Assembly: GCA_008694505.1 (NCBI GenBank)
Contig: VZDJ01000301.1
Coordinates: 6,711,274-6,775,273 of the forward strand
Direction of reading: 5' to 3'
DNA: 64,000 nt
Source: Cyanoderma ruficeps
Taxonomy: Eukaryota; Chordata; Aves; Passeriformes; Timaliidae
Under the pieces are notes generated by a model. That model worked only from the letters and a program-made list of their open reading frames with translations. It did not search any database and had not been told where the DNA came from. Of this stretch, positions 42,401-52,265 are shown in pieces; the first letter of the stretch is position 1, and each line of letters starts with the position of its first letter. A program made the translations under genes and the position numbers.

Positions 42401-44744
42401 ATCTCCACAACCGCTAAATGAACATTTGACCTCCCATACCACTCATGGAACTTGTAAAACCACTACCAAAAGTAGGTAAATGTCATTATATATGTTATAT
42501 TTCAGCGAAGCTTATTTCTGCCAGGTCTCAAACATTTTATTTCTTTATTCATTCTTTTTGCTCAAAAACATTTCCAGCTTTTGTAGAAGTTTCGTACCCA
42601 TGTGGCAGCTACAGCCTGGAGGAGACCAACAAAGGCCACAGGTCCACTGCTTACACTGACTACTAACCACTGCACAATCTCAGGTTATTCCCATTTCAGG
42701 TGCTTTCCATCAGAAATAATTAGGATATTGGTAACTCTAACTCTTCACTGCTGAAAAACAGTCGGAGATTCCAAGTAAAAATTGAAGTGGGATCAAACTG
42801 TGCCATTTGAAAGACTCTATCTCTGCTTTTCCACAGCAAAATTCCAGACTCTCATCCTATGGATTAAAGTACAAGAGTTCTGTAAACCCTGTTTATCATC
42901 TGAAAAAAAAATAACCCAAGACTAATTTAACAGCAAGAACTAAATATGGCACCTCTACCAGAAATTACAGTTGTAGATTTTCTTTCTTCAATTAATAATA
43001 ATTAATTTAATTAATGCCATACACCTTGATTGGCACTAGGATCCAACAGTCACGGATCACTGTTGACCCATGAACACAAGCATTTGCTTGCAACCCGCTG
43101 TTGCTTAAGGAATTATCGTTATTACAATGTATGGGGACAAGCACATTCAAATAGTAAAGCAAACAGGAAAATAAACAAAGAACTCATTCAAGCAATGACC
43201 CGTCAATTCAAGAACTAGATCATGCTGAAACGCACACACGATATGAACGATGTTGAACAGTAACAAGGGATGCAGACAACCCCCCTAGTGAGTCACCAGT
43301 TCAGTTCTTTAAATGTTCCTGATGCTCGGAGGAAAGACATTTTAAGAGCTCAAATGCAAGTCTGTTCTCATTGAGTGGCTGTTCCTTGGCAAAGAGGGAA
43401 TGACGGGGGCTGTACCAATGACACCACAGGAAACACTCCTTGACCCTTTCCAGCTGATGGAGATAAACAGCAAACTTTCTAACCCCGGCAAATTAACTTT
43501 AAATAAGAACCGCTGGCATCAAAGTTACCATCTAAACTGCCCGATTGCACAGTCAGAAATTCTTATTGAAAACGTCTTTATGAAGGTTCATCATTCATGA
43601 AGGCTATGAAAATTTTTGCTTGAATAAGGAGAGTAGGATTGAGCTCAGCATCTCTGAACTATTTCATGGTAATAAAACACCTCATTCAGAGGAGCCCAGA
43701 GAAAGCACTAAAATCTACATACATTTCATGAAATAACTTCTCAGATTTGGTTCCATTAACTTCACTCAAATGCCTACTCAGCAGCCACAAGAAGTTCAAT
43801 CTTACCAGACTGAACAAAATAAAACCATGGCAACGATTTCTGGCAGACTCAGCATATCTGTAAAATGGTATTATGCCCAGCAACTATTGACCCAAACATG
43901 TGGTGAACTGAACCAGCACCTGTTCAATCTCTGATTTAATATTTTTGCACAGTGAAGGATTTATGGGCAGCTTTAAGTGGGTCTCTAACTGAACACCCAG
44001 CGAGCTACAGAGGCGATAGACGTAATTACAGATGTTTTTGCATCACCAGTTGCAAAGACAGCGCTAAAGACAGTGGAAAGGAAACCCAGGTAAATACAAA
44101 ACCTGTGGCTTAAAAATTCTGTTAAAACAGCCAAACTTGAGCCCTCTCCTCAGAGCACATTTCCCTTCATAAGGAGATCACCCTCATTTTATTCCAGCCC
44201 TTTCAGTACAGCTTGGCTGTAAATAACAGCTTAAAAAAAAAAGATGTGCTCATGAAAGCAGAAGAAGGTGGAAATAAAGCAACAGAAAAGGATAACATGA
44301 AAGAGGAGCTTTCCTCACAGCACTGCAGGAACACTGCTCTACTCTGCTGAAGGATTGAACTCCACAGCTCCTGCTTGTTTTTAAGAGGGCTTAAAAAGCT
44401 GATGATAGAATCATCAGAACTACCAAAAGAAAAAAAACAAACCCAAAAAAATAAATAAATTAACTTCATTTGCTTGTCTTTTAATCAAAACATGTAATCA
44501 GAAGGCCTAAGTGATGATTACCTCCTGCTTTCAGCCTGACTGGAGCAGCCTGTTCATGGGTTTCCCTCTTTCCAGGTCCAGGGAAGGTGTCCCTTCTGTA
44601 CCCACACAGGTGCACTGCGCTCACTGCCCAGTCACCTGCTCTGATTCCAGAGAGGCCAGCAGGCAGCCACAGCCCAGGCACTCCCTGGGAGCTCAGTAAA
44701 CACGGGACCCACAGCTAGAGAGCCACTTCTTGGTTATGGCACCT
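36455..44744. other. non-coding stretch with a GC-richer patch
   Basis: No gene or clear mobile element is recognised. A GC-richer patch at about 42.15-42.43 kb carries four mutually overlapping frames on both strands (60-94 codons) that look like chance. A second, smaller patch lies at about 44.52-44.70 kb. Short AAAT-type repeats occur near 40855-40868 and 44440-44460. Confidence 0.55.
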
Positions 44745-45010
44745 TTATTAGCACAAACACGCTCGCAACTGTTAATGCAATATTAATTATCGGGACCGGG
44801 AGATACCCAGCAGAAGACTAAAAACTGCCTTTGCTGGAACACAATTCATTTAGATGATTTATGGAGTTCTTTATTGTTAGCGTCACAAGAGCTTTTTCAA
44901 AACAAGAGAAATCATTAAATCCCATAAAACACGGGCTATCGCCGCCGTTAGCTGGTAATTGATATCCTTGCTCGTGCCATTTATATCCCTAAATGGGGCT
45001 GATAAAACAA
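44745..45010. promoter_or_regulatory. candidate developmental enhancer beside CpG island
   Basis: This block is dense in homeodomain words: ATTAATTA at 44782-44789, TAATTG at 44956-44961, and ATGATTTATGG at 44854-44864, which matches the composite PBX with posterior HOX site. A SOX-like TTATTGTT follows at 44871-44878. It sits directly left of the first CpG cluster. Such blocks next to CpG islands are typical of promoters or proximal enhancers of developmental regulators (family knowledge). That this block is conserved or active is inference; no comparison with other species was possible. Confidence 0.35.
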
Positions 45011-45270
45011 AAATTAGTAAAGCGTGCTGACGGAGAGCAGCCTGCGGCATCCCGGAGGGAAGCAGGGGATCCGTCCCTCCTTCCCAGCAGGAATTTCTCC
45101 CTCCTCGCAGCCCACGAGCCCGGGGAGCCCCGATAGGGCCAGAAATCCGGCTCAGCCCTGGGGAGCTGCTGGTGAGGGGGAGGGAGCAGGGAGGGGACTT
45201 CATTTGCTTTTAGAGGGAGAACATGATTATTATATACCACCACCACCCCCCCGCCCGCCCCGCTTTTCCC
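45011..45270. promoter_or_regulatory. CpG-enriched cluster, left part of CpG-island complex
   Basis: CpG-containing words (GCGTGC, CTGACGG, TGCGGC, CCCGGAG, CCCGGGG, TCCGGC) are frequent here after more than 40 kb with very few. The right end is a C-rich run with CCGCCC boxes (SP/KLF type). The open frames here (85-106 codons on both strands) look like products of GC content. I read it as a separate, weaker CpG cluster of the same regulatory complex as the main island at 46.24 kb. Confidence 0.5.
45246..45261 (-). promoter_or_regulatory. G-quadruplex motif (minus strand)
   Basis: C7-G-CCC-G-CCCC on the plus strand. The minus strand therefore has G runs of 4, 3 and 7 bases separated by single bases, and the run of seven can supply two G-tracts. 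This satisfies the usual four-tract G-quadruplex rule and overlaps an SP/KLF-type GC box. Confidence 0.5.
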
Positions 45271-45311
45271 TCAGGGAATTTTAACTACTTCTCTCTCCTT
45301 TTTAAAGGCAA

Positions 45312-46160
45312 ATCTTTTTTTTTTTAAAAAAAAAAAGGTTTTGTGTTGCAGTTTTCTATGGCTTTGGTGGTGATTGTTTTTTTTTTTTCAGGAATCCTGC
45401 TGGGTAGAGAAAGTGCAAGGTAAGAAATAATTTTAAACAGAGGATTGGTGGTTTTTAAGCAGTTACCGAATAGCAGCCAAAACATGTGCACAGTCAAGAA
45501 ACTCCCAAATCCTGAGCAGCCAGGGAAAAGGAATGTATGTTTTAGTGATGGAAAGCACGCAGACGTATTAGAAATGACTCGGAAGGACGGAGAACTGCAC
45601 CGAAAATGCAAATAAATCAGCTCAGATTCTATAGAAGAAAAAAAAAAAAGAAAGAAAAGCTGCTGATAACCCTGAGCGAATGCTGCTGCCTCAAAGACAG
45701 AAATATCTCCCTTACCTTATTCCTAATCCTTGTTTGCACCTGCTCTGCAATCATAAATACTTCGAGGTGCTTAACATGGAGCTAAATTGATGGCTGAATT
45801 TAAGAATTTCTTCATACACCTCATTTACAGATTAAAAGGAGAAATTTTTAAGGATCATCCTCCTCAGCATCCATTAGCTTCCCAAAGAATTCCCATTTTC
45901 TTGTAAAAAAAAAAATTAAAAAAGCAGAAAAAATACAGTACATCTGTATACAACCGGGCACTGTAACAGATCCAAAAAACCGGGAGCGGGGGAATCTGAG
46001 AGGTGTCACTACAAACTTGGCAAGCAGAACGTATCCTCAGCAGGAAGGAGAGAGAGACAAGAGGGGGAAAAAATAAAAATTAAAAAAAAAAACCCTGCAA
46101 ATCAAAATTCCCAGGGAGATTTTGAAGGGAAAAAATATTAAAAAAAAGATAAAAAAAACG
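45312..46160. repeat. cluster of long A/T homopolymer tracts
   Basis: Between the two CpG clusters lie many long A or T runs: T11A11 at 45315-45336, T12 at 45377-45388, an A run near 45638-45650, A runs near 45905 and 46085, and several around 46128-46160. Long dA:dT tracts disfavour nucleosomes and are common near promoters (established). The palindrome CT11A11G at 45314-45337 is perfect over 24 bases. Run lengths in an assembly of this type may be inaccurate. Confidence 0.7.
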
Positions 46161-46220
46161 CAGGGAGGAAAGACGTGTGAGGAGAGCACAAATGGGATGG
46201 CGGGATGTCTCCCAGCCCAG

Positions 46221-46246
46221 CCATCCATCCATCTATCCATCCATCC
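46221..46246 (+). repeat. (CCAT)n microsatellite
   Basis: Six or so CCAT/CTAT units directly at the left edge of the main CpG island. Confidence 0.9.
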
Positions 46247-46640
46247 GCCAGCCGAGCGAGCGGCCGCCCCCCTGCGCTGCAGCCGCGCTCCGCTCCCCGC
46301 GGCACCTGCGCGCTCACACCGCGCCCGTGCGCGCCCCCGCGGGGCCCGGGGGATGCTCGGGGGATGCGCGGCCCCGTCGGGGGCGTGGGGGGGGGACGCG
46401 CAAAGTTGTCCCCGCGCTCGGCGGGGTTCGCGCTGCCCTGGCCGCTGCTGGATGCGGGCAGCGCCCCACGCTCCGCTTCTATCCCGCCTCTCCTCCCTCC
46501 CCGCCTCCCTCCTGCCGAGGCGCGGGCTGGGTCAGGAAAGGTCAGACAGACGCTGCTGCCCCTGGGCTCCCACCCCCGAGGGGAAACATCCCCAGGAACC
46601 CGTTCCCAGCAGGGCTGCCGGCCCTGGCTCTGCGGTGTGC
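46235..46640. promoter_or_regulatory. CpG island, probable promoter
   Basis: By hand count there are about 38 CpG dinucleotides in 46261-46500 alone, in sequence that is roughly four-fifths G+C, against almost none in most of the window. It contains CCGCCC/GGGGCGT-type boxes and a plus-strand G-quadruplex-capable run (46379-46395: G5, CGT, G9). Unmethylated islands of this kind mark promoters in vertebrates. Four overlapping frames of 178-219 codons cover it on both strands, but the translations are low-complexity Pro/Arg/Ala/Ser and are best explained by lack of stop codons. No TATA box, clear first exon or donor could be assigned, so direction is open: leftward transcription, or rightward transcription running antisense to the possible exon at 48.6 kb. 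Confidence 0.75.
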
Positions 46641-46724
46641 TCCCCGCACCCCTCACCCCAAACTGCCAGGGCACCCATCACCTCCCATCTCTCACTTCCC
46701 CCTCTTTCTCTCCTGACCTGGTAC

Positions 46725-46830
46725 AGATTTCATCCGAGACTTTCCAAGACCTTTAATTATTCTATTAATGTGCACCCATAAATCTTCCCGAGCAGCATTT
46801 CATTAGGCAAACAGCAATATACAGTGCAGG
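46725..46830. promoter_or_regulatory. homeodomain-site block right of CpG island
   Basis: A short AT-rich block with TTTAATTATT, CTATTAATG and CCCATAAA words within about 35 bases (46752-46782), directly after the island. CCATAAA is a typical posterior HOX word. It mirrors the block on the left side of the island. Conservation is suspected, not shown. Confidence 0.3.
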
Positions 46831-47892
46831 GATGTAAACACAGGCACCGGGGGCTAGAGAGGGAGCAAATTACACACTGAAGGCATGGCAAAAGCTAAGT
46901 CAGAATTGGTCAGTCATGTTTTCCAGGGCTTTTCTAGAGAAAAAAATATTTTTCTTATTCATCCTTTTTTCTTATTCATTTTTCTATGATTTTTTTTTTT
47001 AAATTTAAAAACAAGTTGCCTGGAAACAACTTGTCAGTAGATCACCAGGTTAGTAGAGCAAGCCCCAGTTTACAGCACCGTAACAAGTCTCTCCTGTGAG
47101 CCCTTGGCAAGCTTGCACTCAGAATAGAGAGGGAAAACAAAACAAAAAGTTCACGAACATCTTAACTACCTAGTGGTTTATAGCCATATCATTTGCATAT
47201 TTCAGCAAATGAAAAGCAGGTGTTTGAGTTTTTTCCTCCTTGGCAAATTGGGAATCAGAAAATGGCAATCTGAGCGATGGAGGCAAAATCTGAGTCCATC
47301 CAAGTAGGGCAGGAAACACCTCCTGGCTCACTTGGGTGATCACACACGGACTGTACAGGCAGTGGGATTTAGATGTTTTATCCCTCAGAAGGTGAATGGA
47401 AGAGGTTATCAGGGATGTGCAAGCAGACGGGTGTGGAAAAACTTCAAGGGGAAGTATGAGGTTAAAAACAGGTCTCAAGTATGGGTGCAGAGGAGGCAGG
47501 GACAAGGAGAGGGGAAGGCAAGAGGTGCAGTGAGGTCTTCCTAGGCAAAGTGGAAGGGTGGGAAGAAACAGATGCAAAGGGTAGACTATTTAGGGCTTCC
47601 TCACCTGGGAAATATGTCCTTGTGAAGGACTATTTCACACACTATTTTGAGAAAATCAAAATCACTTCCCAGAAACTGCATATGGTTGAATTTTGAAGGC
47701 TGAAGGTGAAGGGCATTAAACTCTCTTAAACCCATTTTCTACAACAAAAGAAGAAAAAAAACCCTAAAAAATCAAGGATTAATTTAAGACTGTGTCCAGG
47801 AAAGCTTCTTCACAATTCTTGTATGAGACACAAATGTTTACAGTAAAAGCCAAATACCACACCTGAGAAATCAGCGCAAGTGGAAGAACAGT
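46831..47892. other. non-coding, nothing firm
   Basis: Contains a small perfect inverted repeat (ACAAGTTG at 47011-47018, CAACTTGT at 47027-47034, 8-base loop) and a T run near 46991-47000. The 135-codon minus-strand frame at 47.17-47.58 kb is Leu/Pro/Ser-rich without family resemblance. Confidence 0.5.
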
Positions 47893-47898
47893 TTTATT
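47893..47898 (-). terminator. possible poly(A) signal AATAAA
   Basis: TTTATT on the plus strand reads AATAAA on the minus strand, about 720 bases downstream of the stop codon of the possible terminal exon at 48617-48841. AATAAA is frequent by chance in AT-rich DNA, so it supports the exon only weakly. Confidence 0.25.
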
Positions 47899-48616
47899 CC
47901 TTAATGGCCATGTTGGATGCAGAGCCATCTGGAAAGCCTGTAGAGATTCCAAAGACAGCACCTGTTTGTCAAACATGATGCAGTTTTAAAGTCCTCAGGT
48001 AGTGTGACTAACAGAGTTCCAGACCAGAATGCTTCTCCCAAAGTCCAGTGCATCAAAATACTTGGTTTGTTTCTGTTTTCAAATTAAACAAGACCTTGAC
48101 TTATCCTCTGGAGCAACGTTTGTGACTTTGGAATGTGCAATCTCATCTTTAGCTGCTGCTGAATGGCTACCACAGCAAGGGCAGATGCTCCCATCTGCTG
48201 TGTGGCACTGGGTAGAGCAGAACAAGCCCCAAAAATGGGTTGGCAGATGCAGCACCTCCACCACACCTCTGAGGGTCTCTGGGAAAGGCAGCCCCCCCTC
48301 CCACGTGTGCACCACAAACATAGGTGGGCACGTTTTTCCACAGCTCAGGTGGAGCCATGGATGTTGTGAGGAGAGAGAAAGGACAGAGCTGGGAGCAGCT
48401 GTTCCATGCAGCACGGTGCCTTCTGCAGCATGGGATTTCCAGCTGGGAATCTGTACAGTTGTTTTAGCTTGGGAAAATCAGCCGTCAGGCCTTCAGTCCC
48501 AGCACTGACAGAAGGAGAGACCTGCACTGGGCAGACACAGAGGGGACAGGAAGGCAGGAGTAGGGAAGAGCTCTGTGTGCCAGGAAGGAAAGTCATACAC
48601 ATTTCTGAAGTGATGG

Positions 48617-48841
48617 TTAATTTGGCATTCCCATCTTGAGAAGCAGATTTAACCTTCTGGCCAATAAATTATCCACATAATCCCCATCAATGCAATGCCT
48701 GAATTCCTTAAGAGCTTTAAACTGGGCATCCAGATGATCAAGTTCACGAAGTCTCTGCGCAAGGCTGGCGGCTTCAGGCTCACTCGGGTTCTGCAGCGTG
48801 TGGAAACTCGAATGTAACACGGCCTCACATATCAGTTCTAC
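48617..48841 (-). CDS. possible last coding exon of an unidentified gene
   Basis: On the minus strand an AG at 48842-48843 is followed by an open frame of 74 codons ending in TAA at 48617. The translation starts VELICEAVLHSSFHTLQNP, continues with a charged helical stretch (RLRELDHLDAQFKAL) and ends LLARRLNLLLKMGMPN. It alternates acidic, basic and leucine residues like an amphipathic helix or coiled coil, unlike the Cys/Ser/Pro-rich chance frames elsewhere. An in-frame TGA lies just upstream of the acceptor, so the frame must begin by splicing or be part of a broken copy. A second acceptor, CTGCAG at 48791-48796, would give a shorter exon. I do not recognise the protein. Alternatives are a pseudogene fragment or an unusually protein-like chance frame. 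No partner exon was found to the right within the window. Confidence 0.4.
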   Translation of the reverse strand, partial: VELICEAVLHSSFHTLQNPSEPEAASLAQRLRELDHLDAQFKALKEFRHCIDGDYVDNLLARRLNLLLKMGMPN

Positions 48842-48843
48842 CT

Positions 48844-51800
48844 TTCAGAACGAGGGTGATTTGTCAGGATTAGCCTCAGGGGTATTTCTAATACCTTTCC
48901 CTTTACTCGCAGTGATTAAACAGGATTGAAAACATATTCTGGTCTCTTCTAACTCCTACATCTTTTGCTGGGGATTTATACAGAAGGGAAGATGCTGTAA
49001 GGCAGCAAGTACCTCATACATCTCCCAAGGACAACATAAAGTCACTTTATTAATACAAGTTTACCCTTCCCCAGCTTCTAATAGCAGTTGTTTGTAACCA
49101 CATGGGCCTTGCCACATTAACACTCAACCAGAACAACCCTACCAAAATTTATGAAGAATAATGGAAAATAATTCTATGGCTTACTGACCAAAAGTAAAAA
49201 GAGAAGACTTCCACACTTAATGTAATCATCTCTGTTTCTGTGAAACAGAGGAAATGAAGGTGCCCTAAACATGACAAACAGAAAATGATATGTACAAAAA
49301 TAGGGGAAGAGAGCTGCATAATAAAGCTGTCTTCTGTGACTGTCCAAGGGAGACTGAAAAGGCTGAAAATGAACTGCAGAAAGGATGACTTTGAAAAGAA
49401 TTTGTCAGCTTCCTTAGCTCCAAAATTCACATCCTCATCTACAACCTTTAGAACAGAAAGCAAAGTGCAGATGCTCAGGAGTTTTGAGGCAGAGAATAAG
49501 ACCTTTATGTTTTCTTTTTGGATTAATTAGTTATTCACTACATGATTGTAGCTAAAAGTTTCATAACAACAGGGGTTACATTATTAAGAGATATATAAGT
49601 ATGCAGAATAAATATCAATAAGGTATTGGCAAATATATTAAAAGGGGTGCAACTTCATACTTTGAACTCTGTGAAAATGATTTGATTTTCAAGGGTTCTG
49701 GACAGCTGAAGGCCTCCTGACAGTAAATTGTGGAAAAGTGACGGACAACTTAACTCAGAAACAACACCCACGTTTCCTGAAGTGTCTAAACTTCAGTTTT
49801 CATTTCCCCCTTTTTTTTTCTTTTGACTATAAGCATTTATTTCACCTTCTTTGAATAATCCATCTCTAAAACAAATCCTATATTGATTCTGGTAGAAGCA
49901 CTGTGATTTTGAAGATATTCCGTATTTTTTTCCCTTGAATGGAATCAAAGCTCCATCTAGAGTAATGGAATGGATGAAATACCGAAGTGTTAAAATTTCA
50001 AGACATTTATATATTACTAGAGCAGAAAATTAAGAATCTTATTTCAATTATTTTAATCCATTCCGAGATTATTTTTAATATCAAAGCAGATATTGTCAAG
50101 AGTTAAATTAACCTGTTGAGCAACCTTACAGGGAACATCAAGATTGTTCTACCAATATAATGGAATGCATAGGCATACTATAAAAAGATATTTCTGTACT
50201 TAGTGGCCACTGTTTAAACAGTGTGAGAGCATTTTCTTCCTTCTGTAGGTGTGAAGGGGTTTTTACTGAATACTAGGAAAATAATAAATCGAAACATTAA
50301 AGTAAAGAAATTTCAAATAATCTAGTAAGATACTGGGGTTTCCTGAGCTGATTTTTCTTTTTTACCTTAATTCACTGATCTAGCAAATGATCTTATTTCC
50401 CATATAAGTACTAGGGTTCAAAATGGACAAATTCACACAACATACAACTCTTTAGACTCATGCAACCCATCATCATATTAAACAATAATATTGTCCTTAT
50501 GTTAATTGTGTCACAAAGTTAAATTTCCATCTGAAATTTTAGGCACAGTAAGGGAAAAATAAGGAAAAGACTAGAAGACTTCTTGTGGGCCTGGTTTGCC
50601 TCCTGTGCAATCAGGATTCTGCAGTCTCTCAGCACAGGTTTCAGGAATTGAATCCAGATATCCAGAAACAAACTTCACAGATTAATATTTTGCCAGCAAG
50701 GCAAATAGACACTCCAGGGGATTTTTAAATCTGACCATTTTGACCCAGTTTCCATCATGATTGCAGGCACCTCTGTACCCAGAGACAGTTTCCTGAGTAG
50801 TCCCAGTCAGCACTAATCATTAACCATCGAAACATCAAAATAAGACCCTAGGGTTTTACTGTTATATTTTAATACATTTAGATTTGGTGAAACAGTTAAA
50901 TATGTTCTCATCTGACAAATCTTTATGAGCACAGCTTGACACCATGACTGTTCAAACAGGGGCATGAGCCTGTGAGGTTTTGGTGATTTCCCCATCTGGT
51001 TCTCAAAAAGGACTCAAAGTTTGTTAATAAACAAACTTAAATCAAGGCCAAATTCGATCTCACTCACAATAAATCCGCTTTTGCACCGTGATTTTTAAAT
51101 CACATATCTTAAAATTCAACCTGGCCAGTAGCTAAGCTTTGTCCCCTTCTTCATTAATGATGAAAGAGTTCAGGCGCCCATCAGTGACTGTAACACGGAA
51201 TAAAGGCATTCCAAAACCATACAAGAACTCGTGGACAGAAAACTTTGGTTTTCTACATCTGCACATCTTGTCACAGATCCAAACTCTATCTAGAATTAAG
51301 TACATGGGTAAATCATGCAGACCTAAGTAAATCTCAATTAATGTTATTACTCTAAACACAAATTTGATGTAACTTCTAGGGAGGTAGTTTTTGAGGACTC
51401 TAATCAATTACATCTGATTTTGATTATTGAAATACCTTAATACCCACCTGTATAAAGCAGTGCTATTACTTTAAAAATAAAGGTGACCCTAAAAATTCAG
51501 TCACCATGATAGGAAAGGGATGAAGCCACAGTAATTATGCAACCAGTTTTAAAGATCAGCAGTAGGGCTTGTGTGTAGCACAGAACAGAGCACTCAAAAC
51601 CAAAGCATGAAATAACTACCAGAGTTGAAAATATTTTACAGCATTCTTTGGTCTTTTTCCACTTTCTCAAACATTTTTGGTTGTCAAAAGTCTGATTTCC
51701 ATATCTGAGACTACGAGGTCTACTGGATGTAAAGGAGTCGTGATTATCCTTAAAGTGCATCTGACATCACTATTAATGCTTTAAACTTGCCACCAGTGCA

Positions 51801-52202
51801 TTTTTGCAGTTTCATCCTTTTTAGCAGAACTGACACATATAAAAGCTTTGAAAACTCCCAAGTATTAATCTCCAAAAGGATATGTGTAGTGATTACTTAA
51901 CCAATGGGATGGTTTTTTCGGTTCCCCTACAAGTTGGCTCAGCAACAGTACAATATTAATAATGCTTGAGCTTATACTTTTACAACCTGTTCTCCATCTC
52001 TCCCATCTGTCGATAGACTAAAATTATGTTTACAGAATCACTCATTTTCTAACCTTTTTTTAATTTATCCAAGACAACTCACAGCCATTTTTTCCCCTAC
52101 GGTGACTACAAAACCCCAAAGCTTGAGGCCAAGCTCAGTTTTCAGAGCTGTTGATATGATTGTGGAGTAGCTCCATTGATTTGAAAAGTGTTATTTGGGT
52201 TT
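48844..52202. other. AT-rich non-coding stretch
   Basis: If the exon to the left is real, this would be intron of the same minus-strand gene. Frames of up to 104 codons at 49.15-49.53 kb overlap on both strands. The 91-codon minus frame ending at 51132 has a mildly protein-like tail (VHEFLYGFGMPLFRV) but no recognised family and no good flanking signals. Nothing else stands out. Confidence 0.5.
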
Positions 52203-52265
52203 CATCCTGTAATGAATGAGAAGAGTATTTTCCNCATCCTGTAATGAATGAGAAAAGTATTTTCC
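52203..52265 (+). repeat. 31-bp direct duplication around a single N
   Basis: Copy 1 is 52203-52233, N is 52234, copy 2 is 52235-52265. The copies differ at one base (G at 52223, A at 52255). The unit starts CATCCTGTAATG and ends TATTTTCC. Exact abutment on a lone N is the signature of two contig ends that overlap but were not merged, so the true genome probably has one copy. Confidence 0.9.

Noticed and set aside
46122..46781. Open frames of 178-219 codons across the CpG island on both strands
   Set aside because: Four overlapping frames are open at once, with low-complexity Pro/Arg/Ala/Ser translations. This is expected in DNA of very high G+C with few stop codons.
47011..47034. 8-bp inverted repeat ACAAGTTG/CAACTTGT
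   Set aside because: Perfect but short; expected by chance in 64 kb.
49149..49530. Overlapping 104-codon minus and 81-codon plus frames
   Set aside because: Mirror-image frames on both strands without family resemblance.
51132..51407. 91-codon minus frame with a mildly protein-like end
   Set aside because: The first half is ordinary chance sequence, no family is recognised, and splice signals are not convincing; considered as a partner exon for 48617-48841 but not supported.
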